DNA from: Lucifugimonas sp038150225
GTDB lineage: Bacteria; Chloroflexota; Dehalococcoidia; Lucifugimonadales; Lucifugimonadaceae
DNA: 34,779 bases
Direction: 5' to 3'
Assembly: GCA_038150225.1 (NCBI GenBank)
Contig: JAYQWG010000024.1
Coordinates: 1-34,779, forward strand
Below the pieces are notes generated by a model that saw only the letters and a list, made by a program, of their open reading frames with translations, made no database searches and was not told where the DNA came from. Position 1 is the stretch's first letter; each line of letters opens with the position of its first letter. Shown here one piece after another: positions 23,317-30,995 of this stretch. The position numbers were made by a program, and so were the translations under genes.

Positions 23317-23961
23317 TTGACCCAGGGTCCTGGAAATCCAGAACAACATCAGCACGAGCACGCGGCTGACACCCATCAGCCCGTGCCTAGTTCTGAGTCT
23401 GAAGATACCGAATACAACTGGCGCATCCACCACCCGTTCGAAGGTGTTGAGCGCAGGGTCGCTGTTGAAGTAGCGCCATGGCGAGGCTTACTGCCTCGGT
23501 GGCGCTTTGTTATTCCAGGAGATTTCGACGGTATTGCACGCTGGGGCATCGGTCCAGCTGGAACCGGCAAAATTGACACCGACGTAAAACGTCCGGCTAA
23601 AGACGGACCCGTGCAAATGATCAACGGTCCGTTGGTCAAATGGTTCGGTGGGCACGAATCACTTTCCACTAGCCACTCCGCATACCTAGTTTTCGAAGGT
23701 GAAGCACCTCACTACGTAGCATTCGGACAGGCTGAAGCTGTGGGCGGGCCTCCAGGAAATCTGGAAGGAATCTCATTCGGCGACCATCCGGTCCATGCGG
23801 GAGCCGGGATGGATCCGTCCCACGGACACGATCACGCTCCGCCGCCTTCAATGGATCACGGACACGACCACTCGCATGATCACGCCGATCACGATCATTC
23901 TGGTCACAGCCACGATCATGACCATGACCACGGTCATGACCATCACGGACACGCCCACTAA
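23317..23961 (+). CDS. unknown protein with histidine-rich C-terminal tail
   Basis: I do not recognise this 214-residue protein. Residues 35-155 form a globular part with W-R-I-H-H-P-F-E-G-V-E-R-R-V, P-W-R-G-L-L-P-R-W-R-F-V-I-P-G-D-F-D-G-I and H-Y-V-A-F-G-Q-A-E-A-V-G-G-P-P-G-N. The last 46 residues contain 20 histidines, mostly as D-H and G-H pairs, the type of tail that binds Ni2+, Zn2+, Co2+ or Cu2+ in SlyD, HypB and zinc transporters. The N-terminus is also His/Gln/Glu-rich. There is no signal peptide and no membrane segment. The TTG start has no clear ribosome-binding site; position after rpsT suggests co-transcription. Its end overlaps the next gene by 26 bases. A metal storage or buffering role is inferred from composition only. 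Confidence 0.65.
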   Translation: MTQGPGNPEQHQHEHAADTHQPVPSSESEDTEYNWRIHHPFEGVERRVAVEVAPWRGLLPRWRFVIPGDFDGIARWGIGPAGTGKIDTDVKRPAKDGPVQMINGPLVKWFGGHESLSTSHSAYLVFEGEAPHYVAFGQAEAVGGPPGNLEGISFGDHPVHAGAGMDPSHGHDHAPPPSMDHGHDHSHDHADHDHSGHSHDHDHDHGHDHHGHAH

Positions 23962-24598
23962 GGCGAAGTTACTGCTTGTCGTCAGCGTGTTGAGTGCGCT
24001 GGCATTTTTCGCATGCGGCGGCGACGCTGTTGTGTCGAGCGAAGATTTACCTTCGACCACTGCAATACCGAATTCACAGTCCGATACGCCAGTGCCGCCC
24101 GTGATTATTGAGGTCACTGTAGTCGTTACAGCAACACCGACGATCACTCCTACTCTTCCGCCGTCATCGGTACCGACAGAACTAAGCCCAACAAGTTCTC
24201 CTACACCAACTAACACTCCAGTAGTTGCATCAGTGACTCCAACATCGACGATATCGCCCACTCCGGTTGCGGCGGCTCAACCGACGTCAACATCGACGGC
24301 AACACCTACTCCGACACCCACCGCAATCTCAGTTGCCACCGCTACTCCTGAATCCACTCCGACAGCCACTCCCGAACCAATTTGAACACCTGTCCCGTCA
24401 CCAACATCTACTTCGACACCGGCACCACATGCTCCAACTCCAACGCCGGAATTTGTAGACAAAAACTGCTCAGATTTCGAAACCTGGCCTGCGGCTCAGA
24501 GTTTCTTCGAATCTGAAAACGGTCCCACCTCCGACCCTCATCGATTGGATGGCGATAAAGACGGCGTGGCCTGTGAATCACTGCCTGGCGCCCCTTAA
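23936..24598 (+). pseudogene. Excalibur-domain lipoprotein interrupted by an in-frame TGA
   Basis: From the ATG at 23936 the frame encodes a lipoprotein signal (K-A-K-L-L-L-V-V-S-V-L-S-A-L-A-F-F-A-C-G-G) and a long Pro/Thr/Ser linker, then meets TGA at 24383-24385. The same frame continues without another stop to TAA at 24596-24598. It gives more linker and then a complete Excalibur calcium-binding domain: N-C-S-D-F-E-T-W-P-A-A-Q, D-P-H-R-L-D-G-D-K-D-G-V-A-C-E. The domain is well preserved, so the stop is recent, a sequencing error, or read through. TGA is a normal stop elsewhere in this window (for example the permease gene). If the stop is real, the product is a 149-residue lipoprotein lacking its only recognisable domain. 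The start overlaps the histidine-rich gene by 26 bases. Confidence 0.7.
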
Positions 24599-24639
24599 CC
24601 ACATTTCGATCATAAGTTCGTAATTTGTGTCACGTTCAA

Positions 24640-24669
24640 TTGACAGTTGAGATTGGGCATTGATACATT
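24640..24669 (+). promoter_or_regulatory. lexA promoter
   Basis: TTGACA (24640-24645), a perfect -35, is followed by an 18-base spacer and TACATT (24664-24669). Transcription would start near 24676, just before the palindrome at 24684-24701. Confidence 0.55.
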
Positions 24670-24683
24670 TCAGAACATTAGTG

Positions 24684-24701
24684 CGAATACAGTACTGTTC
24701 G
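24684..24701. promoter_or_regulatory. candidate LexA operator in front of lexA
   Basis: CGAATACAGTACTGTTCG contains the perfect 10-base palindrome ACAGTACTGT (24689-24698) with CGAA and TTCG flanks offset by two bases. It lies 8-25 bases after the predicted transcription start, a usual place for autoregulation. It resembles, but does not equal, the Gram-positive GAAC-N4-GTTC box. Confidence 0.4.
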
Positions 24702-24737
24702 ACGTGATCGGCAAACTCGAGCTAAGGGACATCCAAA

Positions 24738-25394
24738 ATGAAAAAGCTATCTGCACGACAGCAGACGATTCTGGCGTTCATTGAAGGCTTTATCGAGGAG
24801 AATGACTATCCACCCACCATTCGCGACATCCAGTCAGGGTGTGGAATCAGCTCTACCTCCGTTGTGTCCTACAACCTCGACCGCCTAAAAGAAGGTGGAT
24901 ACCTCAATAGGGCGTCGGAAGTTTCTCGCGGGCTTGCGCTGTCGTCTCAGAAGCAAACTTTTGGTCAGGCTGAAGAATCGGAAACGGTTGCCGTACCACT
25001 TCTCGGGACTATTGCCGCAGGTTCACCGTTCCCAATGCCGGAGAACGACACCTGGTCTGACCTCACAGGCTCCGAACTTATTGATCTTCCACAGTCGATT
25101 GCCGGTACCGGCGAAGGTGTTTACGCTCTGAAGGTCAGAGGCGAATCGATGATTGACGCTCTCATCTCCGACGGTGACATGGTGATAATGGAACAAGTAG
25201 CCGCCGTCAGGAACGGTCAAATGGCAGCAGTGCGAGTGAAGTCGGACCATTCGACCACGTTGAAGCACTTCTACGCGGAAGGTCCAAGAGTGAGGCTTGA
25301 GCCAGCAAACACCCAAATGCAGGCTATGACCTACCCGTCATCCGATGTCGAAGTGTTGAGCCGAGTAGTCGCAGTCTGGCGCGATCTACGCTAA
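24738..25394 (+). CDS. lexA: LexA repressor, SOS regulator with self-cleaving peptidase domain
   Basis: This 218-residue repressor has an N-terminal winged helix (L-S-A-R-Q-Q-T-I-L-A-F-I, P-P-T-I-R-D-I, S-S-T-S-V-V-S-Y-N-L-D-R-L). Its C-terminal S24 peptidase domain has the cleavage site A94-G95 in G-T-I-A-A-G-S-P-F, catalytic S137 in G-E-S-M and K176 in T-T-L-K-H-F. On DNA damage RecA filaments trigger cleavage and SOS genes are released. The length is close to E. coli LexA (202). The ribosome-binding site AAGGGA lies eight bases before the ATG. A promoter and a palindrome upstream suggest autoregulation. It appears to be a single-gene unit. Confidence 0.95.
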   Translation: MKKLSARQQTILAFIEGFIEENDYPPTIRDIQSGCGISSTSVVSYNLDRLKEGGYLNRASEVSRGLALSSQKQTFGQAEESETVAVPLLGTIAAGSPFPMPENDTWSDLTGSELIDLPQSIAGTGEGVYALKVRGESMIDALISDGDMVIMEQVAAVRNGQMAAVRVKSDHSTTLKHFYAEGPRVRLEPANTQMQAMTYPSSDVEVLSRVVAVWRDLR

Positions 25395-25431
25395 TTACCG
25401 GACGCACGGAAAGCACAGATATCAACACTTA

Positions 25432-25461
25432 ACGCTCATGGCGTGGAATCGCGCCAAGCGT
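25432..25461 (+). terminator. hairpin between lexA and tatA
   Basis: ACGCT-CA-TGGCG (25432-25443), an 8-base loop and CGCCA-AGCGT (25452-25461) form a 10-bp stem with a two-base bulge. No T-run follows, so it may be a factor-dependent end for lexA or another RNA structure. Confidence 0.35.
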
Positions 25462-25523
25462 ATACTTGTCCGTGTATCAATAGCCCCCAAACCAGATAAT
25501 TGGGGCAACTCGGAGCGATATCT

Positions 25524-25712
25524 GTGTTCCAGAACATAGGCCCACTGCAAGTCGTAATCATCCTCGTGATTGTTCTGCTCCTTTTCGGGGTCGGAAAGCT
25601 TCCTCAGGTAGGACGAGGCATGGGACAGGCAATTAACGAATTCCGATCTGCCGTCAACAAGAAAGACGAAGAGAACGGATCGGACGACGAGAACGCCGAC
25701 TCAAAGGCGTAG
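25524..25712 (+). CDS. tatA: twin-arginine translocase subunit TatA
   Basis: A 62-residue protein from the GTG at 25524 (a TTG at 25500 would add eight residues). It has the TatA layout: a short N-terminus, one membrane helix L-Q-V-V-I-I-L-V-I-V-L-L-L-F-G, the hinge G-x-x-K-L-P-Q-V-G-R-G, an amphipathic helix with A-I-N-E-F-R, and an acidic tail. TatA oligomers form or line the path by which folded proteins with twin-arginine signals cross the membrane. GTG is preferred because GGAG lies eight bases upstream, and because the upstream TTG overlaps a GATAAT -10 box (25495-25500). The gene converges on tatC with a shared terminator between them. Confidence 0.88.
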   Translation: MFQNIGPLQVVIILVIVLLLFGVGKLPQVGRGMGQAINEFRSAVNKKDEENGSDDENADSKA

Positions 25713-25744
25713 GCGTCTAAAGCACCTCAAACAGCTCGGTCGAT

Positions 25745-25772
25745 TAAACCCACGGATTTTTTCGGGGGTTTA
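25745..25772. terminator. bidirectional terminator between tatA and tatC
   Basis: TAAACCCACGGA, loop TTTT, TTCGGGGGTTTA pairs over 12 positions with one mismatch and one wobble. T-rich sequence flanks both sides. The tatC stop codon lies inside the right arm. It can end both convergent transcripts. Confidence 0.65.
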
Positions 25773-26498
25773 TTCAGTTTGGCCGCGCTCGGCAAGGCGA
25801 ACTAGCAGCATTCCGATTTCGAAAAGCAGCATGACCGGAATTGCCACAATCACCTGCGAAAGTGGATCTGTTGGAGTAACGATCGCTCCGAACACGAACG
25901 AGATCAGGATCATCCATCGGCGCTTGGTTTTAAGCCACGCTGAAGTGAGAAGTCCGATCTTAGCTAGTATGAACATCACAATTGGCAATTCGAAAATCGA
26001 TCCAATCCAAAACAGAATTCCCATCATCAGAGAAACCACTGATGCCGCGGTAATTGTTGGCACCGCCAGGTTCCCCTGGAATTGGAGCATGAATTCGAAC
26101 AACCTTGGGATCAGGATCAAGTAAGCAAACGCCGCACCCAATCCGAACGAAATCAGCGCACCTGGAATCAGAAAGTAGATGTATTTCTGTTCACTGGACT
26201 TCAATCCGGGACGGAAGAACATCGACATCTCCCAGAGGAAATACGGCAGTGCCGCGACCAGTCCAACCATGATCGCCAGCTTTGCTGCTGCCACCCAGGC
26301 TTCAGTAAGCGTGAGCTGGATGATGTCTCCGCCCGCAGCCTCAATGAGTCGCCGTGACTCATTCGTGAACAGATCAAATATTCGTTGGAAGTTACCGACC
26401 GCAATTCCAATGAAAATCAGCGCGACGATCGCGACCCGGAACAAGCGCTTCTTGAGCTCGTTCAGGTGATCGAGGATCGACATCGGTCGGTCTCTCAC
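25770..26498 (-). CDS. tatC: twin-arginine translocase subunit TatC
   Basis: This 242-residue membrane protein has six predicted helices. The cytoplasmic N-terminus S-I-L-D-H-L-N-E-L-K-K-R-L contains the conserved signal-recognition segment and the L-x-E-L-x-x-R motif. Later come F-x-P-G-L (F-F-R-P-G-L), where TatC binds twin-arginine signals, Y-I-Y-F-L-I-P-G, F-E-L-P-I-V-M-F and a final T-P-T-D-P-L-S-Q segment with the conserved proline region. It is the receptor of the Tat system together with TatB. Its start overlaps the TatB-like gene by four bases, so they are translationally coupled. It is the last gene of the rlmD-maf-tatB-tatC operon. Confidence 0.93.
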   Translation of the reverse strand: MRDRPMSILDHLNELKKRLFRVAIVALIFIGIAVGNFQRIFDLFTNESRRLIEAAGGDIIQLTLTEAWVAAAKLAIMVGLVAALPYFLWEMSMFFRPGLKSSEQKYIYFLIPGALISFGLGAAFAYLILIPRLFEFMLQFQGNLAVPTITAASVVSLMMGILFWIGSIFELPIVMFILAKIGLLTSAWLKTKRRWMILISFVFGAIVTPTDPLSQVIVAIPVMLLFEIGMLLVRLAERGQTE

Positions 26499-27022
26499 GA
26501 CGATGCCTTCTCTTCGCTCAGATCATCGGTTTCCGGAGATTCAGAGGTTTCATCGGCTTCCGGTTCATCATCCGCCTCAGGTTCTGAAAATTCTTCTGGT
26601 GGTGCCGACGTGGCAAGCTTTTCTTCACCCATCCCGAGGTCTAAATCTGGGATGGCGTCTCTAACTTCAGAATCAACAATGACTGGTGGACGCTTCGGTT
26701 GCCACTTCTGCGACGAGTCCTCAGAAGCGGTTAGGGGCTTCTTGCCTGTAGTTGCCTCTTCCTCTAATTGGTCAAGGCTCATTTGGTTCTTTAGCTCGTC
26801 GATGTCCCTGGAAATGCCGTCTGCATCGAGTTCTTTCTTGAGGTCTTCCAGCTCGATCGCATCTGTGATCATGGTTTGAAGCGCATCTCGCTGACGCTTC
26901 AGGTCGGTGTACAGCTTTCGACCTTCTCGAATTCCTTCCATAAGGCGTTGCGGACCAAGCACAAATAGAGCGATGGCGCCAATCAGGAGAAACTCGAATC
27001 CACCGATGCCGAAGAAGTTCAT
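26495..27022 (-). CDS. tatB: Sec-independent translocase protein TatA/TatB-like
   Basis: This 175-residue protein has one N-terminal membrane helix (F-E-F-L-L-I-G-A-I-A-L-F-V-L-G-P) followed by Q-R-L-M-E-G-I-R-E-G-R-K-L and a long amphipathic/coiled-coil segment to about residue 85. The last 80 residues are very acidic with Pro and Ser, likely disordered. TatB starts M-F-x-I-G-x-x-E-L/F-L; here it is M-N-F-F-G-I-G-G-F-E-F-L, and the length exceeds TatA, so TatB is the better call. It partners TatC in recognising twin-arginine precursors. It overlaps both maf (upstream) and tatC (downstream) by four bases. Confidence 0.85.
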   Translation of the reverse strand: MNFFGIGGFEFLLIGAIALFVLGPQRLMEGIREGRKLYTDLKRQRDALQTMITDAIELEDLKKELDADGISRDIDELKNQMSLDQLEEEATTGKKPLTASEDSSQKWQPKRPPVIVDSEVRDAIPDLDLGMGEEKLATSAPPEEFSEPEADDEPEADETSESPETDDLSEEKASS

Positions 27023-27651
27023 TTCGCTGAACCAGCCACGGATTCTTCGTATGTGGAATGTTCACACATGATTTCTTGTTCGATAGTGAGCCCAGCCCTT
27101 CGTAACAAATCGACTGTCGTACACAGAGGCAGCCCCACGACGTTCAGATAGCACGATTCATATTTTTCCACCGGATCTAGCTCGGAATCCTGGATTCCGT
27201 AGCCTCCCGCCTTGTCCATAGGGAGTCCGGTACGAACGTAATTCTCAACATCAATCTTACTCAGTTTGCGAAAAGTCACGTTCGTTGACTTTGCATCGGT
27301 GTGTTGATTGCCTGAGGAATTGATAACACTCACAGCGGTCACAACCAGATGAGTTTGACCACTAAGAGACTCGAGCATTTCAGTTGCTTCGGCCTCAGAA
27401 ACTGGTTTACCGAGCAGCATCCCGTCATGAGCAACGACGGTATCGGCCGCCAAAACTATTTGATCTCGTCCGCTCGCACTGACCGCCTTCGCCTTGGATT
27501 CCGCAAGATGCGTTGCCAACTCAACTGGATCCTCGATTTTCGAGGTTTCGTCGACGTCGGACTGCCTTACTTCAAACTCGAGTCCAGCCATTTCGAGGAT
27601 TTGCCTCCGTCGCGGAGACCGACTCGCAAGAATGAATTTAGGTGAGACCAT
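27019..27651 (-). CDS. maf: Maf-like nucleotide pyrophosphatase
   Basis: This 210-residue protein has Maf/YhdE family signatures: F-I-L-A-S-R-S-P-R-R-R-Q-I-L at the N-terminus, the D-V-D-E segment, A-A-D-T-V-V with the catalytic aspartate followed by L-G-K-P, and D-K-A-G-G-Y-G-I-Q-D. Maf proteins hydrolyse dTTP, UTP or modified pyrimidine nucleotides to monophosphates, a house-cleaning activity, and affect cell division. The length is normal, with a short extra C-terminus. It starts two bases after the rlmD stop and overlaps tatB by four bases, placing it in a tightly packed operon. Confidence 0.9.
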   Translation of the reverse strand: MVSPKFILASRSPRRRQILEMAGLEFEVRQSDVDETSKIEDPVELATHLAESKAKAVSASGRDQIVLAADTVVAHDGMLLGKPVSEAEATEMLESLSGQTHLVVTAVSVINSSGNQHTDAKSTNVTFRKLSKIDVENYVRTGLPMDKAGGYGIQDSELDPVEKYESCYLNVVGLPLCTTVDLLRRAGLTIEQEIMCEHSTYEESVAGSAK

Positions 27652-27653
27652 AC

Positions 27654-28916
27654 CTATTTGCTCGACCGTAAAAGACTAATAGTCTCGACGTGCTTCGTTT
27701 GCGGGAACATATCTACAGGCTTCACAAATTCCAACTCGAACGATCCGTCAGCACACAACAAATCTAGATCACGAGCCATAGCCGCCGGCTCGCACGAAAC
27801 CATCAACAGTTTTCGCGGGTTCAGCACTTTCACCGATTCGATTACATCCGGATGACACCCAACTCTTGGTGGATCGAGAATAACCGCATCGACTTGCTCT
27901 GAATACTGATCATTCCAGGTTTTGAGAACGTGCTCGGTCTTGCCTTCAACAAACTCAACATTCTCCACACCCAGTGAGTTGCGACCTGCATCTTCAATTG
28001 CTGACGCCGATTCTTCGATTCCTACAACTTTCCGAGCATACGGAGCTAGCAGTACTGCGAATACACCAACCCCGCAATATGCATCGACGAGTAGCTCGTC
28101 GCCGGTCAGCTCGAGCAATTCCCTGATTTCGTCAACCGCCTGGCTCAGTTGATCCGTGTTGACCTGGAAGAACGATGAAGCGGCGATCCTGAATCGACTC
28201 CCTCGTACCTCTTCCTCGTAGTGCTGCACACCGGTTTCAATGTCGACACCCTCAACCTGCATTTTTGGTTGAACGAGCATTGATCCGCTGTTCGAACCAA
28301 CCCGAATCGACAATTGCGACTGACCTACCAAACGACCCTGGAATGTGTTCAGAGTTTCGTTGATCTGTGAGTCCATCAACAAGCACTCATCGATCTTCAG
28401 CCATTGCCGCGTCGTCGCATTTACGTACCCTATCGAGCCGGCATCTTGTTTTTTAGCGACCGTAAACCTGCCATGGTTCCGGTAACCAAGTTGTCCCGGA
28501 CTTTCGACCGTTGGTAGCACGGTGGTTTCAGTCAACGAAACGAATGCAGACAACTCTTTGAGCACTCGATCTCGTTTAAGGGTCAACTGTCTGTCGTAGG
28601 AAACGTGCTGCCACTGGCATCCGGTGCACTCAAGGAAGTACTTGCATACCGGTTCGATTCGATCAGGCGAAGCTTTAAGCACTTCAACAGTTTTAGCAGC
28701 CACGCGTTCGGGGTACTTGCGAAGTACTTCAGCGACCACCGTCTCACCGACTATCGCGCCCGCCACCTCGACCGTGGCGCCTTCTACTACGGCAGTGGCA
28801 AGGCCGCCATCGTTGATACCGGTTATGACGACCTCAAAACGGTCACCTTCGTTGAGCTTGAGATGACCTGTCAGGTCAGATCCCGAATATCTTTTTCTGC
28901 GTTTTCGTTTCGCCAT
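27654..28916 (-). CDS. rlmD: 23S rRNA (uracil-5-)-methyltransferase, RumA/RlmD family
   Basis: This 420-residue enzyme has a basic N-terminus, a TRAM RNA-binding domain (about 20-80), and four cysteines for a 4Fe-4S cluster at C91, C97, C100 and C178, the RumA spacing. The S-adenosylmethionine domain shows V-D-A-Y-C-G-V-G-V-F, L-D-P-P-R-V-G-C and the nucleophile in M-V-S-C-E-P-A. It methylates C5 of a uridine in 23S rRNA. RlmC, RlmD and TrmA-like relatives cannot be fully separated by eye. It is the first gene of the operon with maf, tatB and tatC. It diverges from lipA; an 18-base palindrome lies in the shared region. Confidence 0.87.
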   Translation of the reverse strand: MAKRKRRKRYSGSDLTGHLKLNEGDRFEVVITGINDGGLATAVVEGATVEVAGAIVGETVVAEVLRKYPERVAAKTVEVLKASPDRIEPVCKYFLECTGCQWQHVSYDRQLTLKRDRVLKELSAFVSLTETTVLPTVESPGQLGYRNHGRFTVAKKQDAGSIGYVNATTRQWLKIDECLLMDSQINETLNTFQGRLVGQSQLSIRVGSNSGSMLVQPKMQVEGVDIETGVQHYEEEVRGSRFRIAASSFFQVNTDQLSQAVDEIRELLELTGDELLVDAYCGVGVFAVLLAPYARKVVGIEESASAIEDAGRNSLGVENVEFVEGKTEHVLKTWNDQYSEQVDAVILDPPRVGCHPDVIESVKVLNPRKLLMVSCEPAAMARDLDLLCADGSFELEFVKPVDMFPQTKHVETISLLRSSK

Positions 28917-28940
28917 TCAGCGATAAATCTCAGTTCAGTC

Positions 28941-28958
28941 AGCCTTGAACTCAAGGCT
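28941..28958. promoter_or_regulatory. palindrome between rlmD and lipA
   Basis: AGCCTTGA, AC, TCAAGGCT is a perfect 8+8 dyad with a two-base centre, 25 bases before the rlmD start and 79 before lipA. Its size and symmetry suit a dimeric repressor site. No regulator is identified. Confidence 0.45.
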
Positions 28959-29036
28959 CGAAATTGGCATTTGAAAATTGGACTGTCTGTTATTCTGGAC
29001 TATCGACCTCGTCCGTGGTCGTGAGTTCCCGCCAAA

Positions 29037-29996
29037 TTGGCTCATTTCAACCTGAAAGGTACGCAGAACACTCTCTTGGTTTCCAAGTCAGAAAACAAAA
29101 ATTCACCGACTGTCGAACGCCGGCTTCCAGACTGGTTCAAGGTAAAAGCCCCCGGTGGTGAGAGCTACCTGGAAATTCGAAAGAAGATCAAGGGCGCAAG
29201 CTTGAACACGGTTTGTGAAGAAGCTGCATGTCCCAACATTGGCGAGTGCTGGGACCGTGGAACTGCAACGTTCATGATCCTGGGCGACACCTGCACCCGC
29301 GCTTGCTCGTACTGCAACGTGAAAACCGGTTGGCCCGGAACCGTCGACAAGGCGGAGCCATTCAGAGTTGCTTCCACAGTGAAGCAAATGGAACTCAGTT
29401 ACGCGGTCATTACCTCGGTCGACCGTGACGATCTTCCCGACTATGGCTCTGAAATATTTGCTGAAACCATCGCTCAAGTTGGTCGCACCACTCCCGACTG
29501 CAAAGTCGAAGTGTTGATTCCAGACTTTGAAGGCGATCGTGAGTGCCTGAAGCGGGTAATCGATGCCGGACCACACGTACTCAATCACAACATTGAGACC
29601 ACCCGCAGAGTCTTCAAAAAGGTACGACCACGTGGAAATTACGACCTGTCTCTCGAACTGCTGGGACGGGTGAAAGAGGTCAACCCACACATGCCATCGA
29701 AGTCCGGAATGATGGTTGGTCTTGGTGAAACCCGGGACGAAGTTCTCGAAACGATGCAGGATTTGCGGAATGTAAACTGCGATCTGCTCACGATTGGTCA
29801 GTACCTGCGACCGTCTAAACGCCACCACCCGATCATTCGGTTCTACCGACCTGAAGAATTCAAAGAGCTGGAAGAACTCGGACTGGAAATGGGCTTCAAG
29901 CACGTTGCTGCGGGCCCATTGGTTCGAAGTTCGTATCACGCAGACGACCAACACAACGCCGCAATCGACAAAATCCTCGAAGCTGCGAATCGCTAG
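29037..29996 (+). CDS. lipA: lipoyl synthase
   Basis: This 319-residue radical SAM enzyme has both LipA clusters: C60-x4-C65-x5-C71 for the auxiliary cluster that donates sulfur, and C86-x3-C90-x2-C93 for the SAM cluster. Further motifs are P-D-W-F-K-V-K, the V-I-T-S-V-D-R-D-D-L segment, H-N-I-E-T, M-V-G-L-G-E-T and the C-terminal R-S-S-Y-H-A-D, which holds the serine ligand. It inserts two sulfurs into octanoyl groups on 2-oxoacid dehydrogenases and the glycine cleavage H protein. No lipB lies nearby. It starts with TTG; no ribosome-binding site is visible, and a later start cannot be excluded. Confidence 0.95.
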   Translation: MAHFNLKGTQNTLLVSKSENKNSPTVERRLPDWFKVKAPGGESYLEIRKKIKGASLNTVCEEAACPNIGECWDRGTATFMILGDTCTRACSYCNVKTGWPGTVDKAEPFRVASTVKQMELSYAVITSVDRDDLPDYGSEIFAETIAQVGRTTPDCKVEVLIPDFEGDRECLKRVIDAGPHVLNHNIETTRRVFKKVRPRGNYDLSLELLGRVKEVNPHMPSKSGMMVGLGETRDEVLETMQDLRNVNCDLLTIGQYLRPSKRHHPIIRFYRPEEFKELEELGLEMGFKHVAAGPLVRSSYHADDQHNAAIDKILEAANR

Positions 29997-30041
29997 TCGC
30001 TCGTACACGCTACAGAGCCCGATCTAAAGGATCCGATCAAG

Positions 30042-30854
30042 TTGTCGACACTGTTTGTAGTTGCCACACCAATCGGGAATCTCGGCGATATTACTGTGCG
30101 AGCAGCCGAAACTCTTAAGAACGTTTCAACTGTAGTTGCCGAGGACACGCGTGTTACGAGAAAGCTGCTCAATCACATTGACGCACACCCTCGACTTGAA
30201 TCGCTTCACGAACACACGAATCCAGAGCGCGTAGTTGAAATCGCTCAACTACTCGAATCTGGAGATATCGCTTATGTCACAGATGCTGGTACGCCTGGCA
30301 TTAGCGATCCCGGCTCTAGGCTGGTCGAAGCAGCGGTCCAGGCAGGTCACAGAGTTGAACCGTTGCCTGGGGCTTCCGCTGTAACCACAGCGCTTTCGAT
30401 CACCGGCTGGAGTTTCGATCGGTTCCTGTTTATTGGGTTCCTACCGAGAAAAAGTGGCGAACGCATCGATTTACTGAATTCAGTTGCCGACGAACCTGGT
30501 CCTGTTGTTTTCTACGAATCGCCAAATCGAGTTCGCAAATCCCTCGAAGATGTTCACTCGGTCTTTGCAGAACGCGATCTCGTTGTCTGCCGTGAACTGA
30601 CTAAAAAGTTCGAAGAAACGTTCCGTGGCACAGCGAACGACGCACTCGCTCATTTCACCAATCCGAAAGGTGAGTTCGTCGTTGCCATACAGGGTTCAGG
30701 AAGCTCTTCCGTAAAAACACTCTCCGACGACGAGATCACCACGGTGATCGAGGAAGCTCGTTCCAACGGACTTAATGGCAGAAGCCTCGTCGACGCGGTC
30801 GTTGAATCGACTGGTGCTCCGAAAAGCCGGGTATATCCACTAACCCTCAAATAG
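30042..30854 (+). CDS. rsmI: 16S rRNA (cytidine-2'-O-)-methyltransferase RsmI
   Basis: This 270-residue protein has the tetrapyrrole-methylase-fold pattern of RsmI: L-F-V-V-A-T-P-I-G-N-L-G-D-I-T-V-R-A at the N-terminus, V-A-E-D-T-R-V-T-R-K-L-L, Y-V-T-D-A-G-T-P-G-I-S-D-P-G-S-R-L, P-L-P-G-A-S-A-V-T-T-A-L and F-I-G-F-L-P-R-K. It uses SAM to 2'-O-methylate C1402 of 16S rRNA, near the decoding site. The length is normal. It starts with TTG after AAGGA at ten bases. It lies 45 bases after lipA on the same strand and may be co-transcribed. Confidence 0.94.
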   Translation: MSTLFVVATPIGNLGDITVRAAETLKNVSTVVAEDTRVTRKLLNHIDAHPRLESLHEHTNPERVVEIAQLLESGDIAYVTDAGTPGISDPGSRLVEAAVQAGHRVEPLPGASAVTTALSITGWSFDRFLFIGFLPRKSGERIDLLNSVADEPGPVVFYESPNRVRKSLEDVHSVFAERDLVVCRELTKKFEETFRGTANDALAHFTNPKGEFVVAIQGSGSSSVKTLSDDEITTVIEEARSNGLNGRSLVDAVVESTGAPKSRVYPLTLK

Positions 30855-30910
30855 AGGTCATGAACTGGCAGAACACCAATTTTTGCAAGTGATTCACTCG
30901 ATACGACAGC

Positions 30911-30916
30911 TATAAT
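30911..30916 (+). promoter_or_regulatory. -10 box of metG
   Basis: A perfect TATAAT lies 79 bases before the metG start. No good -35 is found at the right distance. A leader of about 70 bases would result, containing only a small GCCT/AGGC hairpin near 30955-30967. Confidence 0.35.
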
Positions 30917-30995
30917 TGACAGTCTGTAACAAATCGATTTCGAAGTTTAGAACGCCTGTAAAAGGCACCTTAATCCCAAGAACCGGAACTCTCCT

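Noticed and set aside
23795..23935. Upstream extension of the Excalibur lipoprotein frame to 23795
   Set aside because: These 47 codons are the shifted reading of the histidine repeat; the ATG at 23936 gives a normal signal peptide.
23848..24261. Minus-strand 137-residue frame rich in Val and Gly opposite the lipoprotein
   Set aside because: It is the antisense of the His-rich tail and the Pro/Thr linker; its composition mirrors those repeats and it has no recognisable domain.
24383..24385. TGA as a reassigned sense codon
   Set aside because: TGA ends other genes here, such as the fused permease, so a changed genetic code is not supported.
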